From G963665925 sp963676345 (GTDB lineage Bacteria; Bacillota; Clostridia; Peptostreptococcales; Acidaminobacteraceae), in NCBI GenBank assembly GCA_963676345.2, contig CAXXTS010000001.1, positions 620,001-684,000 on the forward strand: a stretch of 64,000 nucleotides of DNA. Reading direction: 5' to 3'. Of this stretch, positions 15,949-24,615 are shown piece after piece. The position numbers and the translations under genes are program-made. Each line of letters begins with the position of its first letter. The stretch's first letter is position 1. The notes below the pieces were generated by a model. It saw only the letters and a list, made by a program, of their open reading frames with translations. It had not been told where the DNA came from and searched no databases.

Positions 15949-17232
15949 TTATGCCTCCAATATTTCTCTAGGGTCAGCTATCCTACCTTTAACTGCCGTA
16001 GCCATTGCAGTCATTGGACTCATCAAGTATGTACTGCTCCCTTTTCCAACTTTTCCAATAAAATTACGGTTTGTAGTTGAACACCCCACATCACCGGAAG
16101 GCAGTGCACCGTAATGCTCTGCTGTACAAAGCGAACATGTCGGATTAGTGAATACAACGCCTGCCTCAATGAACTTTTCAATCATGCCTGCTTTTGCACA
16201 CAAGAGTTGAACTTCCGATGTGCTTGGGGTGATAATTACTCTTACTTTATCACTCACTTTTCCCCCACCTGCCATGAGGACATCATAGGCTGCTTTGATA
16301 TCTTCAAATCGTCCATTTGAACACGATCCAATATGAACCTGATCAATATATGTACCAACAACTTCACCAATCGGTTTCACGTTATCAGGTGTTTCAGGAC
16401 ACGATACCATTGGTTCAAGATTGGACACATCATATTTCAGCACCTTACAATACTCTGCATCAGAATCTGCCGATAGCATTTTTATACGGTCAACAACCTC
16501 GTCGCCCGCTCTTTCTACCATCCAGTCCAGTACAGAACCACTCGGCATAATCAATGGTATTTTTCCACTCATCTCAGTTACCATAGAGCAAAGTGTAATT
16601 CTCTCCGACAAGGAGGCTTGATCTACAGTTTCCCCTGTGAACTCTACTGCTAGAAAATCCATACCACCTGCACCCAGATCGCCGACGATATAGGTTAACA
16701 GATCTCTCATGCACACACCCTTTTTAAATGTGCCAGTAACCTCAATTTTCATTGTTTCGGGAACTCTAAACCAATTTGTGCCATTAATATAGGCTGCTGC
16801 TACATCTGAATTACCTACACCTGTAGCAAATGCACCAACGGCGCCAAGAAGATTCATATGACTGTCTGTCCCTAACACAACATCACCAGGTTTTATAAGC
16901 CCTGCTTCCAACATAACGTGCTGACCTATACCATGATTGATATCAAATACATGCTTGATGCCTTGCTTTTTTGCAAATTCTCGAATGATCTTTTGATTAT
17001 TGGATACCTTTTCTGAATGAGAAGGTGCTTGTAGATCAAATGTATATGCTACTTTATCAGGATTCCATACTTTCGCATCTTTTCCCATTTCTTCTTCAAA
17101 TTGAAGGACGCAATTAGCGCCTCCGAAATCTCTTGCAGATGCAAGATCAATATTGCACCATACACGTTCCCCAACCTTAACTGGTCTGCCAGCAGCACGT
17201 TCCATGATTTTTACAATTGCTGTTTTTCCCAT
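15949..17232 (-). CDS. LeuC-type [4Fe-4S] hydro-lyase large subunit
   Basis: 427 residues, aconitase superfamily, LeuC/DmdA/HACN-type length. Cluster ligands are Cys in VHIGSCSNGRFEDI and the CxxC of NPTCSLCTAEHYG. The C-terminal block GCSTTNRNFIGKVGKGSSTY is typical. DSHMNLLGAVGAFATGVG corresponds to the catalytic His/Asp region. With the small subunit it should reversibly hydrate an unsaturated di- or tricarboxylate. Relatives include isopropylmalate isomerase, 2,3-dimethylmalate dehydratase and methanogen homoaconitase; context here (citrate-lyase-like cleavage, PrpF isomerases) points to making a citrate- or citramalate-like substrate for the lyase. Confidence 0.87.
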   Translation of the reverse strand: MGKTAIVKIMERAAGRPVKVGERVWCNIDLASARDFGGANCVLQFEEEMGKDAKVWNPDKVAYTFDLQAPSHSEKVSNNQKIIREFAKKQGIKHVFDINHGIGQHVMLEAGLIKPGDVVLGTDSHMNLLGAVGAFATGVGNSDVAAAYINGTNWFRVPETMKIEVTGTFKKGVCMRDLLTYIVGDLGAGGMDFLAVEFTGETVDQASLSERITLCSMVTEMSGKIPLIMPSGSVLDWMVERAGDEVVDRIKMLSADSDAEYCKVLKYDVSNLEPMVSCPETPDNVKPIGEVVGTYIDQVHIGSCSNGRFEDIKAAYDVLMAGGGKVSDKVRVIITPSTSEVQLLCAKAGMIEKFIEAGVVFTNPTCSLCTAEHYGALPSGDVGCSTTNRNFIGKVGKGSSTYLMSPMTAMATAVKGRIADPREILEA

Positions 17233-17254
17233 TTCCAGATTCTCCTTCGCTCAG

Positions 17255-17815
17255 TTACTTCATTCCAAGAAATGCTTTTACGGTTTCAAAATTAATAAAA
17301 TCTGCTTTATTAACAATTACAGCTTCTGGGCTTCGAAGCGTTCCATCGCCTTCAGCTGCATGATTTGCAATAATATGAGCAATCTTTGTCGAACAGCCGT
17401 GTTTCAGTGCCAAATGCGATCCTGAAAAAGGATGTCTCAAGTCTTTGCCTAAATCAGACTTTCGCACTTCACCAGACTCACTTTTCTCGTACTCAATCAA
17501 TTTGCCTACATCATGAAGAATAGCACCTGCCAATAGTTCGTCATGATTCAATGTGAAGTTTGAGTCTACACTTGCATAAACTTCATTGAACCTATCCATA
17601 GAATCCTTCGCCACTTTCGTTACGCCACGAACATGCTCAAGATATGAAAATGGGCAGTTCAGAATCAATAATGTGAATGGAATTTCATTCATATCTTCCG
17701 GTTTCCAGTTCCCTGTACGAAGGGCTTCTTCATATGCAGAAATAACCTTGTCTTGCAGTTCGACATTTTCTATCCACTTAATTTCTGGGATTAATTCAAG
17801 TATTTTTTCTTTCAT
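17255..17815 (-). CDS. HD-domain phosphohydrolase-like protein
   Basis: 186 residues from ATG 17815, chosen over 17857 because AAAGGATAGAGATA precedes it. The HD metal-site pattern is visible: EHVRGVTKVA, GAILHDVGKLIEY, SGSHLALKHG, IIANHAAEG and VNKADFINF. Such small HD proteins hydrolyse phosphate esters or nucleotides. It lies 22 bases from the LeuC-like gene and 19 from CitX, so it is part of the operon. Its role is unknown; repair or turnover of the nucleotide prosthetic group is one possibility (inference). Confidence 0.75.
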   Translation of the reverse strand: MKEKILELIPEIKWIENVELQDKVISAYEEALRTGNWKPEDMNEIPFTLLILNCPFSYLEHVRGVTKVAKDSMDRFNEVYASVDSNFTLNHDELLAGAILHDVGKLIEYEKSESGEVRKSDLGKDLRHPFSGSHLALKHGCSTKIAHIIANHAAEGDGTLRSPEAVIVNKADFINFETVKAFLGMK

Positions 17816-17834
17816 TATCTCTATCCTTTCATTT

Positions 17835-18368
17835 TCAGATACGCTTCTTGAAGTCATGTAGCATTTGATTCACAAATTCAACGACTACTGCTTTATCATG
17901 CCTTCCTGATCGAGAACACTCATGCGCTAAGGCATCACATATGAAGCATTTTCTCGGGTCTAAAGACAAGCTGGTTCTGCTGACAGACTCAAGCGAAGAA
18001 TCGATCACATCAATATCAAACACGCGGCCAATTTGAAAATTGTCTTCGATTTGAACTGTAAGTGATTTTATATACGCAGCATCTTCTTTGACCAACCAAT
18101 ACCCTTCATATCCTGTAGCCTTTTTTTGAACTTCATGATGTTCAACGTTTATATCATGTCTTTGCAGCATCATATCGATTTGAGTCACGCCCTGTTCAAA
18201 CCCAAATATTGAAAGCTCAGTACATTTAACCGCTCCAGGCATAACCATCGTAAACGATACAAGGCAGCGCGCCATTGTAAGTAATTTCGATTGTTTTCGT
18301 GCTCTTAACTCCCTTGACAACAACATATCTTCACACGACACAACTTTACCTATCACACAATCCCCCAT
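17835..18368 (-). CDS. citX: CitX: apo-citrate lyase phosphoribosyl-dephospho-CoA transferase
   Basis: 177 residues. Transfers the prosthetic group made by CitG to a serine of the acyl carrier protein CitD. Family motifs: LLSRELRARKQSKLL near residue 15, VKEDAAYIKSLTVQIED, FQIGRVFDIDV and SLDPRKCFICDALAHECSRS near 136. Length matches stand-alone CitX. The RBS is poor at ATG 18368; the GTG 12 bases on (after GGGGGATT) could be used. It lies between citF and the HD gene, 20 bases from citF. Confidence 0.88.
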   Translation of the reverse strand: MGDCVIGKVVSCEDMLLSRELRARKQSKLLTMARCLVSFTMVMPGAVKCTELSIFGFEQGVTQIDMMLQRHDINVEHHEVQKKATGYEGYWLVKEDAAYIKSLTVQIEDNFQIGRVFDIDVIDSSLESVSRTSLSLDPRKCFICDALAHECSRSGRHDKAVVVEFVNQMLHDFKKRI

Positions 18369-18388
18369 CTTTGAAGACGTATTGACTT

Positions 18389-19948
18389 CTAACGTTTTAT
18401 TTGTCTAATCACATCAATTACCGTTCCATCTCTGTACTCAACAACACACACAACTTTATCAGTAAACTCGATAGGTTTGGGTACACCTGTCATCGATTCA
18501 GCCAATTGCTGCAATTCTTCAATCGTAACGACTTTAAGACTTGACCCTTGCAGATCTTCTCGAAGCTCTTCATAATACTTGTGTTTAGGGTTCAGTGCAA
18601 TGCCCGCTTCTGTGACTACAACCGCAACTGTTTCACCAGGTGTACACCGAGTCAATACGCGCTTTACAACCGACGGTGTTCTCCCTCTAACTATTGGCAA
18701 GGTAACGATAGAAATATCCGCACCCGCTGCAACGTCGGGGCCTCCGCCTAATCCACCCATCATTTCACCGCTAGAACCCGTGAGAATATTTACATTAAAA
18801 TCTGTATCTACTTCAAGTGCTCCGAGTACACCAAAGTTAAGCTTGTCCAGCAAATTCCCTTTTGAGTGCGGGTTTGAATAAAGTGCATTGTCAATTTCTA
18901 CAATGTTGGGATGATCCACTATAGATCGTGCTGCAATACTATCGAACGATTGTGAGCACTGTAGTACACGTACCTGTTCTTTTTTGTACATATCAACAAT
19001 CCCAGCAGTAATACCACCAAGAGCAAAACTCGCTTTAATGCCTTTCTCCTCCATTTTCATTGAAAGATACTTGGTACATGCAATACTAATTGCACCTGCC
19101 CCAGTCTGAAAAGAGAAGTTTTCTTTAAACAGTCTTGATGTTTCAATGAGTTCTGCCGTACGCTCTGCAATTAAAAGATCCCTTGGATTTTTTGTCATGC
19201 GCGCTGCACCCGCACCAATCTTCTCGCTATCACCAATTTTATCTACAACTGCAACCATATCCACATACTGCTGGGAAATGGTTGCTGGAGTACATGGAAA
19301 ATCAACCAAATTATCTGTTATCGCAACAACCTTACCAGCCGTTGTCGAATCAATGAATGCATATCCCATTGAACCACAGGCATTAGGACCGATCTGACCA
19401 GTTGCATTGCCATATTCATCACATGCAGAGGCACCAATAAATGCAACATCAATTTTCAACTCACCTGCTTCAATAGCACGCGGACGTCCACCATGCGGTC
19501 TAAGAATAACCGGATTATCCATAATCCCATCGATTACAGCATCCCCTAATTCACCACGAATTCCGCTTGCTTCTATACTAGAGATTGTTCCATCCTTGAT
19601 AAAGTCTACAATCGATGGTTTCTTGATATTTACAACTGCACTTGGTGCAAACTTCAAGTTTTTTATACCAAGTTCACTGATTGCTGTTAGAACTTGACCA
19701 ATGATTAAATCCCCTTCCCGAAAACAATGATGGAAGGAAATTGTCATATTATCTTGCAAACCAGTTGCTTTGATTGCATCTTTGAGAGAGTAGACTACTT
19801 TGTTCCCACCTCTTGGCGTAACTTGTGGTTTTCGGTTTGTGAAAACCGGTTTATCGCATGACGTTCCACCCCATGCACCTTTATAGGGTCTAACCTTATA
19901 TGAACCAACCTCTTGAGGTATATTTCTATCGATTTGGTTTTTCATCAT
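18389..19948 (-). CDS. citF: CitF-like alpha subunit: citrate (or citramalate) lyase acyl-ACP CoA-transferase family
   Basis: 519 residues, normal length for the alpha chain. It exchanges acetyl on the carrier protein for the substrate acid, giving citryl-ACP (or citramalyl-ACP) plus acetate. Conserved stretches: GAWGGTSCDKPVFTNRK, TISFHHCFREGD near residue 70, GGRPRAIEAGELKIDVAFIG, FSFQTGAGAISIA, GEMMGGLGGGPDVAAG and TEAGIALNPKH. The start overlaps the citE stop by 4 bases (ATGA), implying translational coupling. The sequence cannot distinguish citrate from citramalate as substrate. Confidence 0.92.
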   Translation of the reverse strand: MMKNQIDRNIPQEVGSYKVRPYKGAWGGTSCDKPVFTNRKPQVTPRGGNKVVYSLKDAIKATGLQDNMTISFHHCFREGDLIIGQVLTAISELGIKNLKFAPSAVVNIKKPSIVDFIKDGTISSIEASGIRGELGDAVIDGIMDNPVILRPHGGRPRAIEAGELKIDVAFIGASACDEYGNATGQIGPNACGSMGYAFIDSTTAGKVVAITDNLVDFPCTPATISQQYVDMVAVVDKIGDSEKIGAGAARMTKNPRDLLIAERTAELIETSRLFKENFSFQTGAGAISIACTKYLSMKMEEKGIKASFALGGITAGIVDMYKKEQVRVLQCSQSFDSIAARSIVDHPNIVEIDNALYSNPHSKGNLLDKLNFGVLGALEVDTDFNVNILTGSSGEMMGGLGGGPDVAAGADISIVTLPIVRGRTPSVVKRVLTRCTPGETVAVVVTEAGIALNPKHKYYEELREDLQGSSLKVVTIEELQQLAESMTGVPKPIEFTDKVVCVVEYRDGTVIDVIRQIKR

Positions 19949-20847
19949 ATTCCATATCCCTCCATTTTAATGCCTGCCGCTTGGGCTTGTGCTAGGATCG
20001 TTCTCGCTCTGAGTTCAATTGGCTTGTCAATCATGCTGCCGTCTAAGGTTACCGCGCCTTTGTTTAAACGTGCGCCTTCTTCTACAACAGCCAAGACACG
20101 CTGTGCATACTCAATTTCTTTTTCATTTGGTGTGAAGTACGAATTTACAATGTCAATTTGTCTAGGATGAACAACAGTCTTACCATCAAAGCCCATATTT
20201 TTAGTAAGCGTTGTATCTTCACGCAATCCTTCTTCGTCATTTATATCTGCAAATATTGCATCGAGCGCATCAATCCCCGCACTCCGGCACGCCAAAAGAA
20301 TTGCATTTCTTGCATAAAATATTTCTGTTCCAGCCTTTGTTCTTTTAGCTTTAATACTCGCTGTGAAATCCTCTGCACCTAATGACAGTGCTTTTACTCT
20401 TGAATCTGATTTTGCAATTTCTTCTGCTCTTAGCACACCAAGATACGATTCAATATTGCACCAAATATCTGTTGTACCAATCGGAATTCCAGCATCTTTT
20501 TCGATTTCCTCTATCCATTTCGATACACGTTTCACATCTTCTGCTGACTCAACTTTGGGAAGTCTTAGAGCATCCGGTCTCGCACGAACCGACGCCTCTA
20601 AATCATCGTGAAAATACTCAGAAAAAATATCATTTACTCTAATGAGTACATACTTATCTTTGGGTCGATGATAACGGACGGCATTGTAGATCAAAAAACG
20701 AGCAGCATCCTTTTCAGTAACCGGCACTGAATCTTCCAGATCATATACAATACAGTCTTGATTATAAAAAATTGCTTGATTCATATTTGCAGGACTCGAA
20801 CCACTTACATATAACGATGTCCGTTTCAACTTAATATCTGATGACAA
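19945..20847 (-). CDS. citE: CitE-like beta subunit: citryl/citramalyl-ACP lyase
   Basis: 300 residues, HpcH/HpaI aldolase family TIM barrel. Cleaves the acyl-ACP intermediate to acetyl-ACP and oxaloacetate (or pyruvate from citramalyl-ACP). Motifs: TSLYVSGSSPANM near residue 10, DCIVYDLEDSVPVTEKD with the metal-binding acidic residues, VLIRVND, DALRLPKVES, WCNIESYLGVLRA, LSLGAEDFTASI, GFDGKTVVHPRQI. One base separates it from citD; it overlaps citF. Confidence 0.92.
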   Translation of the reverse strand: MSSDIKLKRTSLYVSGSSPANMNQAIFYNQDCIVYDLEDSVPVTEKDAARFLIYNAVRYHRPKDKYVLIRVNDIFSEYFHDDLEASVRARPDALRLPKVESAEDVKRVSKWIEEIEKDAGIPIGTTDIWCNIESYLGVLRAEEIAKSDSRVKALSLGAEDFTASIKAKRTKAGTEIFYARNAILLACRSAGIDALDAIFADINDEEGLREDTTLTKNMGFDGKTVVHPRQIDIVNSYFTPNEKEIEYAQRVLAVVEEGARLNKGAVTLDGSMIDKPIELRARTILAQAQAAGIKMEGYGI

Positions 20848-20848
20848 T

Positions 20849-21142
20849 TTACTCCGCCTCCTTCCAGTTGAATGTTTGATTACATGCTCTGAATAACGCA
20901 GACTGCACGCGTGATTTTATCACCCAGTCAAATGCGCCCTTGTCCACTATTTCTACGCTTGCATCTTCAACACCATATCCAGCCAGCAAACTGCAAACCG
21001 TATTTTCTATAGATTCACCAAATTGCGCCATCACAATGCTTTTTAAATGTATGTCAATACCATTACCCTCATTTGGTGATATAGTAATTTGAACATCACT
21101 TGATTCAGTTGTTCCTACAATTGCCTTTTTGACAATTTTCAT
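20849..21142 (-). CDS. citD: CitD-like gamma subunit: lyase acyl carrier protein
   Basis: 97 residues, typical for the carrier subunit. The prosthetic group attachment site is in VGTTESSDVQITI (Ser near residue 14-15), with further conservation in ENTVCSLLAGYGVEDASVE and FDWVIKSRVQSALFRA. CitX attaches the triphosphoribosyl-dephospho-CoA derived group here and CitC acetylates it. The RBS is AAAGGGTG upstream of the ATG. Confidence 0.93.
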   Translation of the reverse strand: MKIVKKAIVGTTESSDVQITISPNEGNGIDIHLKSIVMAQFGESIENTVCSLLAGYGVEDASVEIVDKGAFDWVIKSRVQSALFRACNQTFNWKEAE

Positions 21143-21164
21143 TTATAATCACCCTTTCTATTGA

Positions 21165-22202
21165 TTATTTACACATATCTATTATTTCTTTTGCCTGCTC
21201 ATGCGTTAGGTATGAATAGGTCACTTCAGGTACATAATCCCTTAACCATTCACCAGGCCCACACTGTGCCAACTTCTTACGAATAATTGATGCACTTATT
21301 ATTTCTTTATCTTGGCTTTCAATTCTAGGAATTTCTATAACCTCAATCCCATATTTAGGCAAGAACGCCTTCATAGCATTGTTATATTTACTTGTAACAG
21401 GACATCTCGGTTCTTCTCCGACAAATCGCTTAGTAATATGAAGCGGCCGAGCGATTTTTTCAGCAAAAAGAGACACGTCAATTTCTGAATGTATTTTAGC
21501 GGCATCGGAATTTTCCTTTAAAAAGTAGGTAGGAAATGTACTGCTTGATATAATGTAATGACCACTTGGAAAAACATATACATTTCCTAGGTCAGAAACG
21601 CCTTCTTTGATTAGTTTGAAACGCACATCAAAAGGAAACACTGATTTATCTTCTTCAACAACAAAAATGTAGAGTTTGTCACAGTTTTGTGATGCATATT
21701 CTATTAGATAACGATGCCCGAGTGAAAAAGGATTGCAGTTCATTACAATCGAGCCCACTACATCCCCATCACAGTTTTGAGGAATACCAAGTGTACTTAT
21801 AAAATTAGAAACACCCGAATAGCTGTTTTCAAGCATTGCAACATCCGCTGTTTGGACTAGCAAATAAAATCCACTGTTTTCAAACAAAGCAACATGCTCA
21901 GTTTTAGTAAACACAAACAGATCCGTGATGCCACTTTGGAGTCTGTTTTGGAGTAAGTGATCAATTAACCTTCCGAGTAAATTTTCACCTCTATATCGCG
22001 CCTCTACAGCAAATCCCTTCAGAATATTGCCTGCTGAACAGCCCATTGCTGCAATGTTGTTTTCTTCGTCCATCAGACAGCAAGCATAATCTGTATCATC
22101 CTCATAATTCAGATCATGTTTTTTAAGATATGACATAACCAATTTCGAGTCGCTCGGAATTAACTTTGGAAAAAACTCAGTTAGATAGAATCCATTCGCC
22201 AT
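21165..22202 (-). CDS. citC: CitC: [citrate (pro-3S)-lyase] ligase
   Basis: 345 residues. Activates the lyase by ATP-dependent acetylation of the CitD prosthetic group. N-terminal GNAT-like region (CSAGNILKGFAVEARYRGENLLGRL, residues ~55-80) and a C-terminal nucleotidyltransferase-type domain with VMNCNPFSLGHRYLIEYA near residue 152 and the late I-SAS-IIRKKL motif. Typical length and order (citC-D-E-F-X). AAGAAGGTGG precedes the ATG. Confidence 0.92.
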   Translation of the reverse strand: MANGFYLTEFFPKLIPSDSKLVMSYLKKHDLNYEDDTDYACCLMDEENNIAAMGCSAGNILKGFAVEARYRGENLLGRLIDHLLQNRLQSGITDLFVFTKTEHVALFENSGFYLLVQTADVAMLENSYSGVSNFISTLGIPQNCDGDVVGSIVMNCNPFSLGHRYLIEYASQNCDKLYIFVVEEDKSVFPFDVRFKLIKEGVSDLGNVYVFPSGHYIISSSTFPTYFLKENSDAAKIHSEIDVSLFAEKIARPLHITKRFVGEEPRCPVTSKYNNAMKAFLPKYGIEVIEIPRIESQDKEIISASIIRKKLAQCGPGEWLRDYVPEVTYSYLTHEQAKEIIDMCK

Positions 22203-22245
22203 TGTTACACCACCTTCTTAAAAATAATATATATTTAAGCACATG

Positions 22246-23412
22246 CTACTCACGCACATATACTTTACCTTCCATAATTCGTCTAGCTGTACGCTCAAGG
22301 TTTCCACTCTTTACTATGTGTTCGCCATTTTCATGTATTTCTATGTCTGCAAATGTGTTCATAATGCCCCAAGGGTGGCCGATTCGAAGCGCCTTAACTT
22401 GATTGTTTTCTCTTGCGCCGCATACAATTTCATTCACAATTGTGCCAGGTGTATTTGCTGCTGTAACTGTACATATTGCACCAGTTCCCATATATGCATC
22501 AATCATTTTCATATTCATTGAAAATAATCTGCCCACACAATCAACTTCACCTTCTTTAATTGCCACGCCACTTCCAGCAGTATAATTTGTTGGAGACGTT
22601 ATAAAAGCAATTTTCGGAAGGGTTTGACTGTTAACTCTTGCGTCTTCCAAGTCCTTTGCGAGTCCTAGTGTAATGGCTCCCGTTCCTCTGATGATTTCAA
22701 GTATCCTACAAATTTCATCGCAATTTGAAAGTGCGTTGAACTCAGATGGGATTTCTGTCCCTTTTACACCAAAATCTTCTGGATGAACAAAAATCACCGG
22801 ATTGGCAGCGTCTACAAAACTATACTCATAAACTTTTCCATCAATTTCAATCTGATCCTTTGGGTTGCCCGTAGGTAATAATTGTCCAGAAGCAGCCCCT
22901 TGTGGTTCTACAAATTTCAATAATATTTTCGCACCCGTTCCAGGTACACCGTCAATCGAAAAATCGCCTTCAGTCATTGCCTTTCCATCTTTCACAGGCA
23001 CTTCAGCTTCAATCACTTTCTTCGTGTTTGTATTAAAAATTCTCACTGTCGTTACCGGCTCAACGGCTTCGACAAGTCCCTCGTCAATTGCATACGGACC
23101 AACAGCAGATGAAATATTCCCACAGTTCATCGTCTTTCCTACAACTGGATTATGAACATCAACTTGTCCAAAATCGTAATCTACATCGACGCCATCGCGC
23201 TTGCTTTTTGAAATGACTGCACACTTGCTTGTCGAAGTATTTGCGCCACCTAGCCCATCAATTTGACGGCGATCCGGACTACCAAATGCACTTAGTATAA
23301 TACGGTCTCTAGAAACATCATCTGCAGGAAGATCTTTTGAGTTAAAAAAGACTGCCTTACTTGTGCCACCGCGCATATACACACATGGAATTTTTCTGTT
23401 TTTCTTATACAT
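22246..23412 (-). CDS. PrpF-family aconitate/methylitaconate isomerase-like protein 1
   Basis: 388 residues, PrpF family (diaminopimelate-epimerase fold). It is related to methylitaconate delta-isomerase and the aconitate/2-methylaconitate isomerase PrpF. Signature blocks: VYMRGGTSKAVFFNSKDLP near residue 11, RQIDGLGGANTSTSKCAV near 49, GKTMNCGNISSAVGPYA with the conserved Cys near 97, and PTGNPKD. The family moves a double bond by proton transfer in unsaturated di- or tricarboxylates. It leads the citC-D-E-F segment, 44 bases upstream of citC, and follows a terminator-like hairpin after tctC. A second divergent paralogue lies at 26622-27776. Confidence 0.87.
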   Translation of the reverse strand: MYKKNRKIPCVYMRGGTSKAVFFNSKDLPADDVSRDRIILSAFGSPDRRQIDGLGGANTSTSKCAVISKSKRDGVDVDYDFGQVDVHNPVVGKTMNCGNISSAVGPYAIDEGLVEAVEPVTTVRIFNTNTKKVIEAEVPVKDGKAMTEGDFSIDGVPGTGAKILLKFVEPQGAASGQLLPTGNPKDQIEIDGKVYEYSFVDAANPVIFVHPEDFGVKGTEIPSEFNALSNCDEICRILEIIRGTGAITLGLAKDLEDARVNSQTLPKIAFITSPTNYTAGSGVAIKEGEVDCVGRLFSMNMKMIDAYMGTGAICTVTAANTPGTIVNEIVCGARENNQVKALRIGHPWGIMNTFADIEIHENGEHIVKSGNLERTARRIMEGKVYVRE

Positions 23413-23483
23413 AAATTCACCCTTTTTCTCACGCTACATTCTACTTTGGATACTTATTGCCGATATTGTATGGTTTTTGGCTA

Positions 23484-23522
23484 TAAAAAGAGCTCCCTGC
23501 GAGACAGGCTCAAAGGAAGCTC
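23484..23522 (-). terminator. Terminator or attenuator after tctC
   Basis: Minus strand: GAGCTTCC, loop of about 20 bases, GGGAGCTC, then TTTTTAT. Lies between tctC and the first cit-side gene, so it could lower readthrough from the transport genes into the lyase genes. Confidence 0.7.
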
Positions 23523-23543
23523 ATTATTTAACTCTACAACGGG

Positions 23544-24551
23544 CTATTCAATTAAGCCCAGTTTTTTGAGAAGTGGAATCACCATTTCTACATCATTCAA
23601 ATACTGCTCATTAAACTCTTGCATTTTTTTATAGTCTCTACCCTCACCCAAATTGGTTGCCCTTTCTAGGTAAGTATCACTCATAATCAGTTCCCCAAGA
23701 TGTGTATCAAGATAGTCTAGGATTTCTTGTGGTGTTCCTTTAGGTGCGAAAATCCCTCTCCAACTTGTAGTCGATGCATCAAAGCCTTGCTCAAGAAAAG
23801 TCGGTACATCAGGATATTCTTCACTGCGCTCAAGAGCTTGTAAGCCAATGATCTTCATTTCTCCGGCTTTTAACTGTTCTGTTAAAGATGTTGTGAAACA
23901 ACTGATTGCACCAATATGTCCGCCAAGCACAGCCGCAATCCCTTCAGCAGTTCCATCCAGTGGCATTTCAATCGTAACGTCTTTAATACCCATAGCATCC
24001 ATGGCATTTGCACCAGTAATATGGAGTGATGAACCAATACCTGGGAAGCACCATGTTAACTCGTTTGGATGTTCATTTGCCCAGTCAATCATTTCTTGTG
24101 CCGTATTATATGGCGCATCTTTACGTACCGCTATAACAGGTTCTACTGAACTCGCCTGTGCAAGTCCTATCAAATCTTCTGCTGGAAAATCTGCATCTCC
24201 CATAGCGACATTTGCTGGTAGTGAAAATGTGTGATACAGCAGCGTATAACCATCAGCCTTAGCGTTCGCTGCAAAAGTTGCCCCCACAGCCCCGCCAGCA
24301 CCTGGTTTACAGACAATATTAATCGGCTGGCCTAGGTAAGCTTGAGCATCAGGCGTTAACAGTTCTGCCGCCAAGTGTGTTCCGCCTCCTGCTTTAAAAG
24401 GTACGACCACTTCAATCGGTTTATTAGGATATGATGCAATAGCCTCTTCAGATTCTCCACTATTTGCATTTTTATCATTGCCACCCCCGCTTGAACATGC
24501 AGTCATCGCCAACGATAATACCAACAAACCTGCAATAAATATTTTTTTCAT
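23544..24551 (-). CDS. tctC: TctC-type solute-binding lipoprotein of a tripartite tricarboxylate transporter
   Basis: 335 residues from ATG 24551 (AAAAAGGGGGAAATATT RBS), not the longer frame to 24611. Signal peptide ends in lipobox LAMTA|C, so it is lipid-anchored outside. Bug/TctC family features: YPNKPIEVVVPFKAGGGTHL, KPGAGGAVGATFAA, LTWCFPGIGSSLHI, FAPKGTPQEI. It binds the carboxylate substrate and presents it to TctA-TctB. Followed by a terminator-like hairpin. Confidence 0.9.
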   Translation of the reverse strand: MKKIFIAGLLVLSLAMTACSSGGGNDKNANSGESEEAIASYPNKPIEVVVPFKAGGGTHLAAELLTPDAQAYLGQPINIVCKPGAGGAVGATFAANAKADGYTLLYHTFSLPANVAMGDADFPAEDLIGLAQASSVEPVIAVRKDAPYNTAQEMIDWANEHPNELTWCFPGIGSSLHITGANAMDAMGIKDVTIEMPLDGTAEGIAAVLGGHIGAISCFTTSLTEQLKAGEMKIIGLQALERSEEYPDVPTFLEQGFDASTTSWRGIFAPKGTPQEILDYLDTHLGELIMSDTYLERATNLGEGRDYKKMQEFNEQYLNDVEMVIPLLKKLGLIE

Positions 24552-24615
24552 AATATTTCCCCCTTTTTCTTTAGTATATTTTTGTACTTGACAAGCATTT
24601 TGCACTTGCAAGTCA

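Noticed and set aside
15429..17232. Leucine biosynthesis genes leuC and leuD
   Set aside because: No leuA, leuB or ilv genes nearby; they lie inside a citrate-lyase/PrpF/Tct operon, so a catabolic hydratase is more likely.
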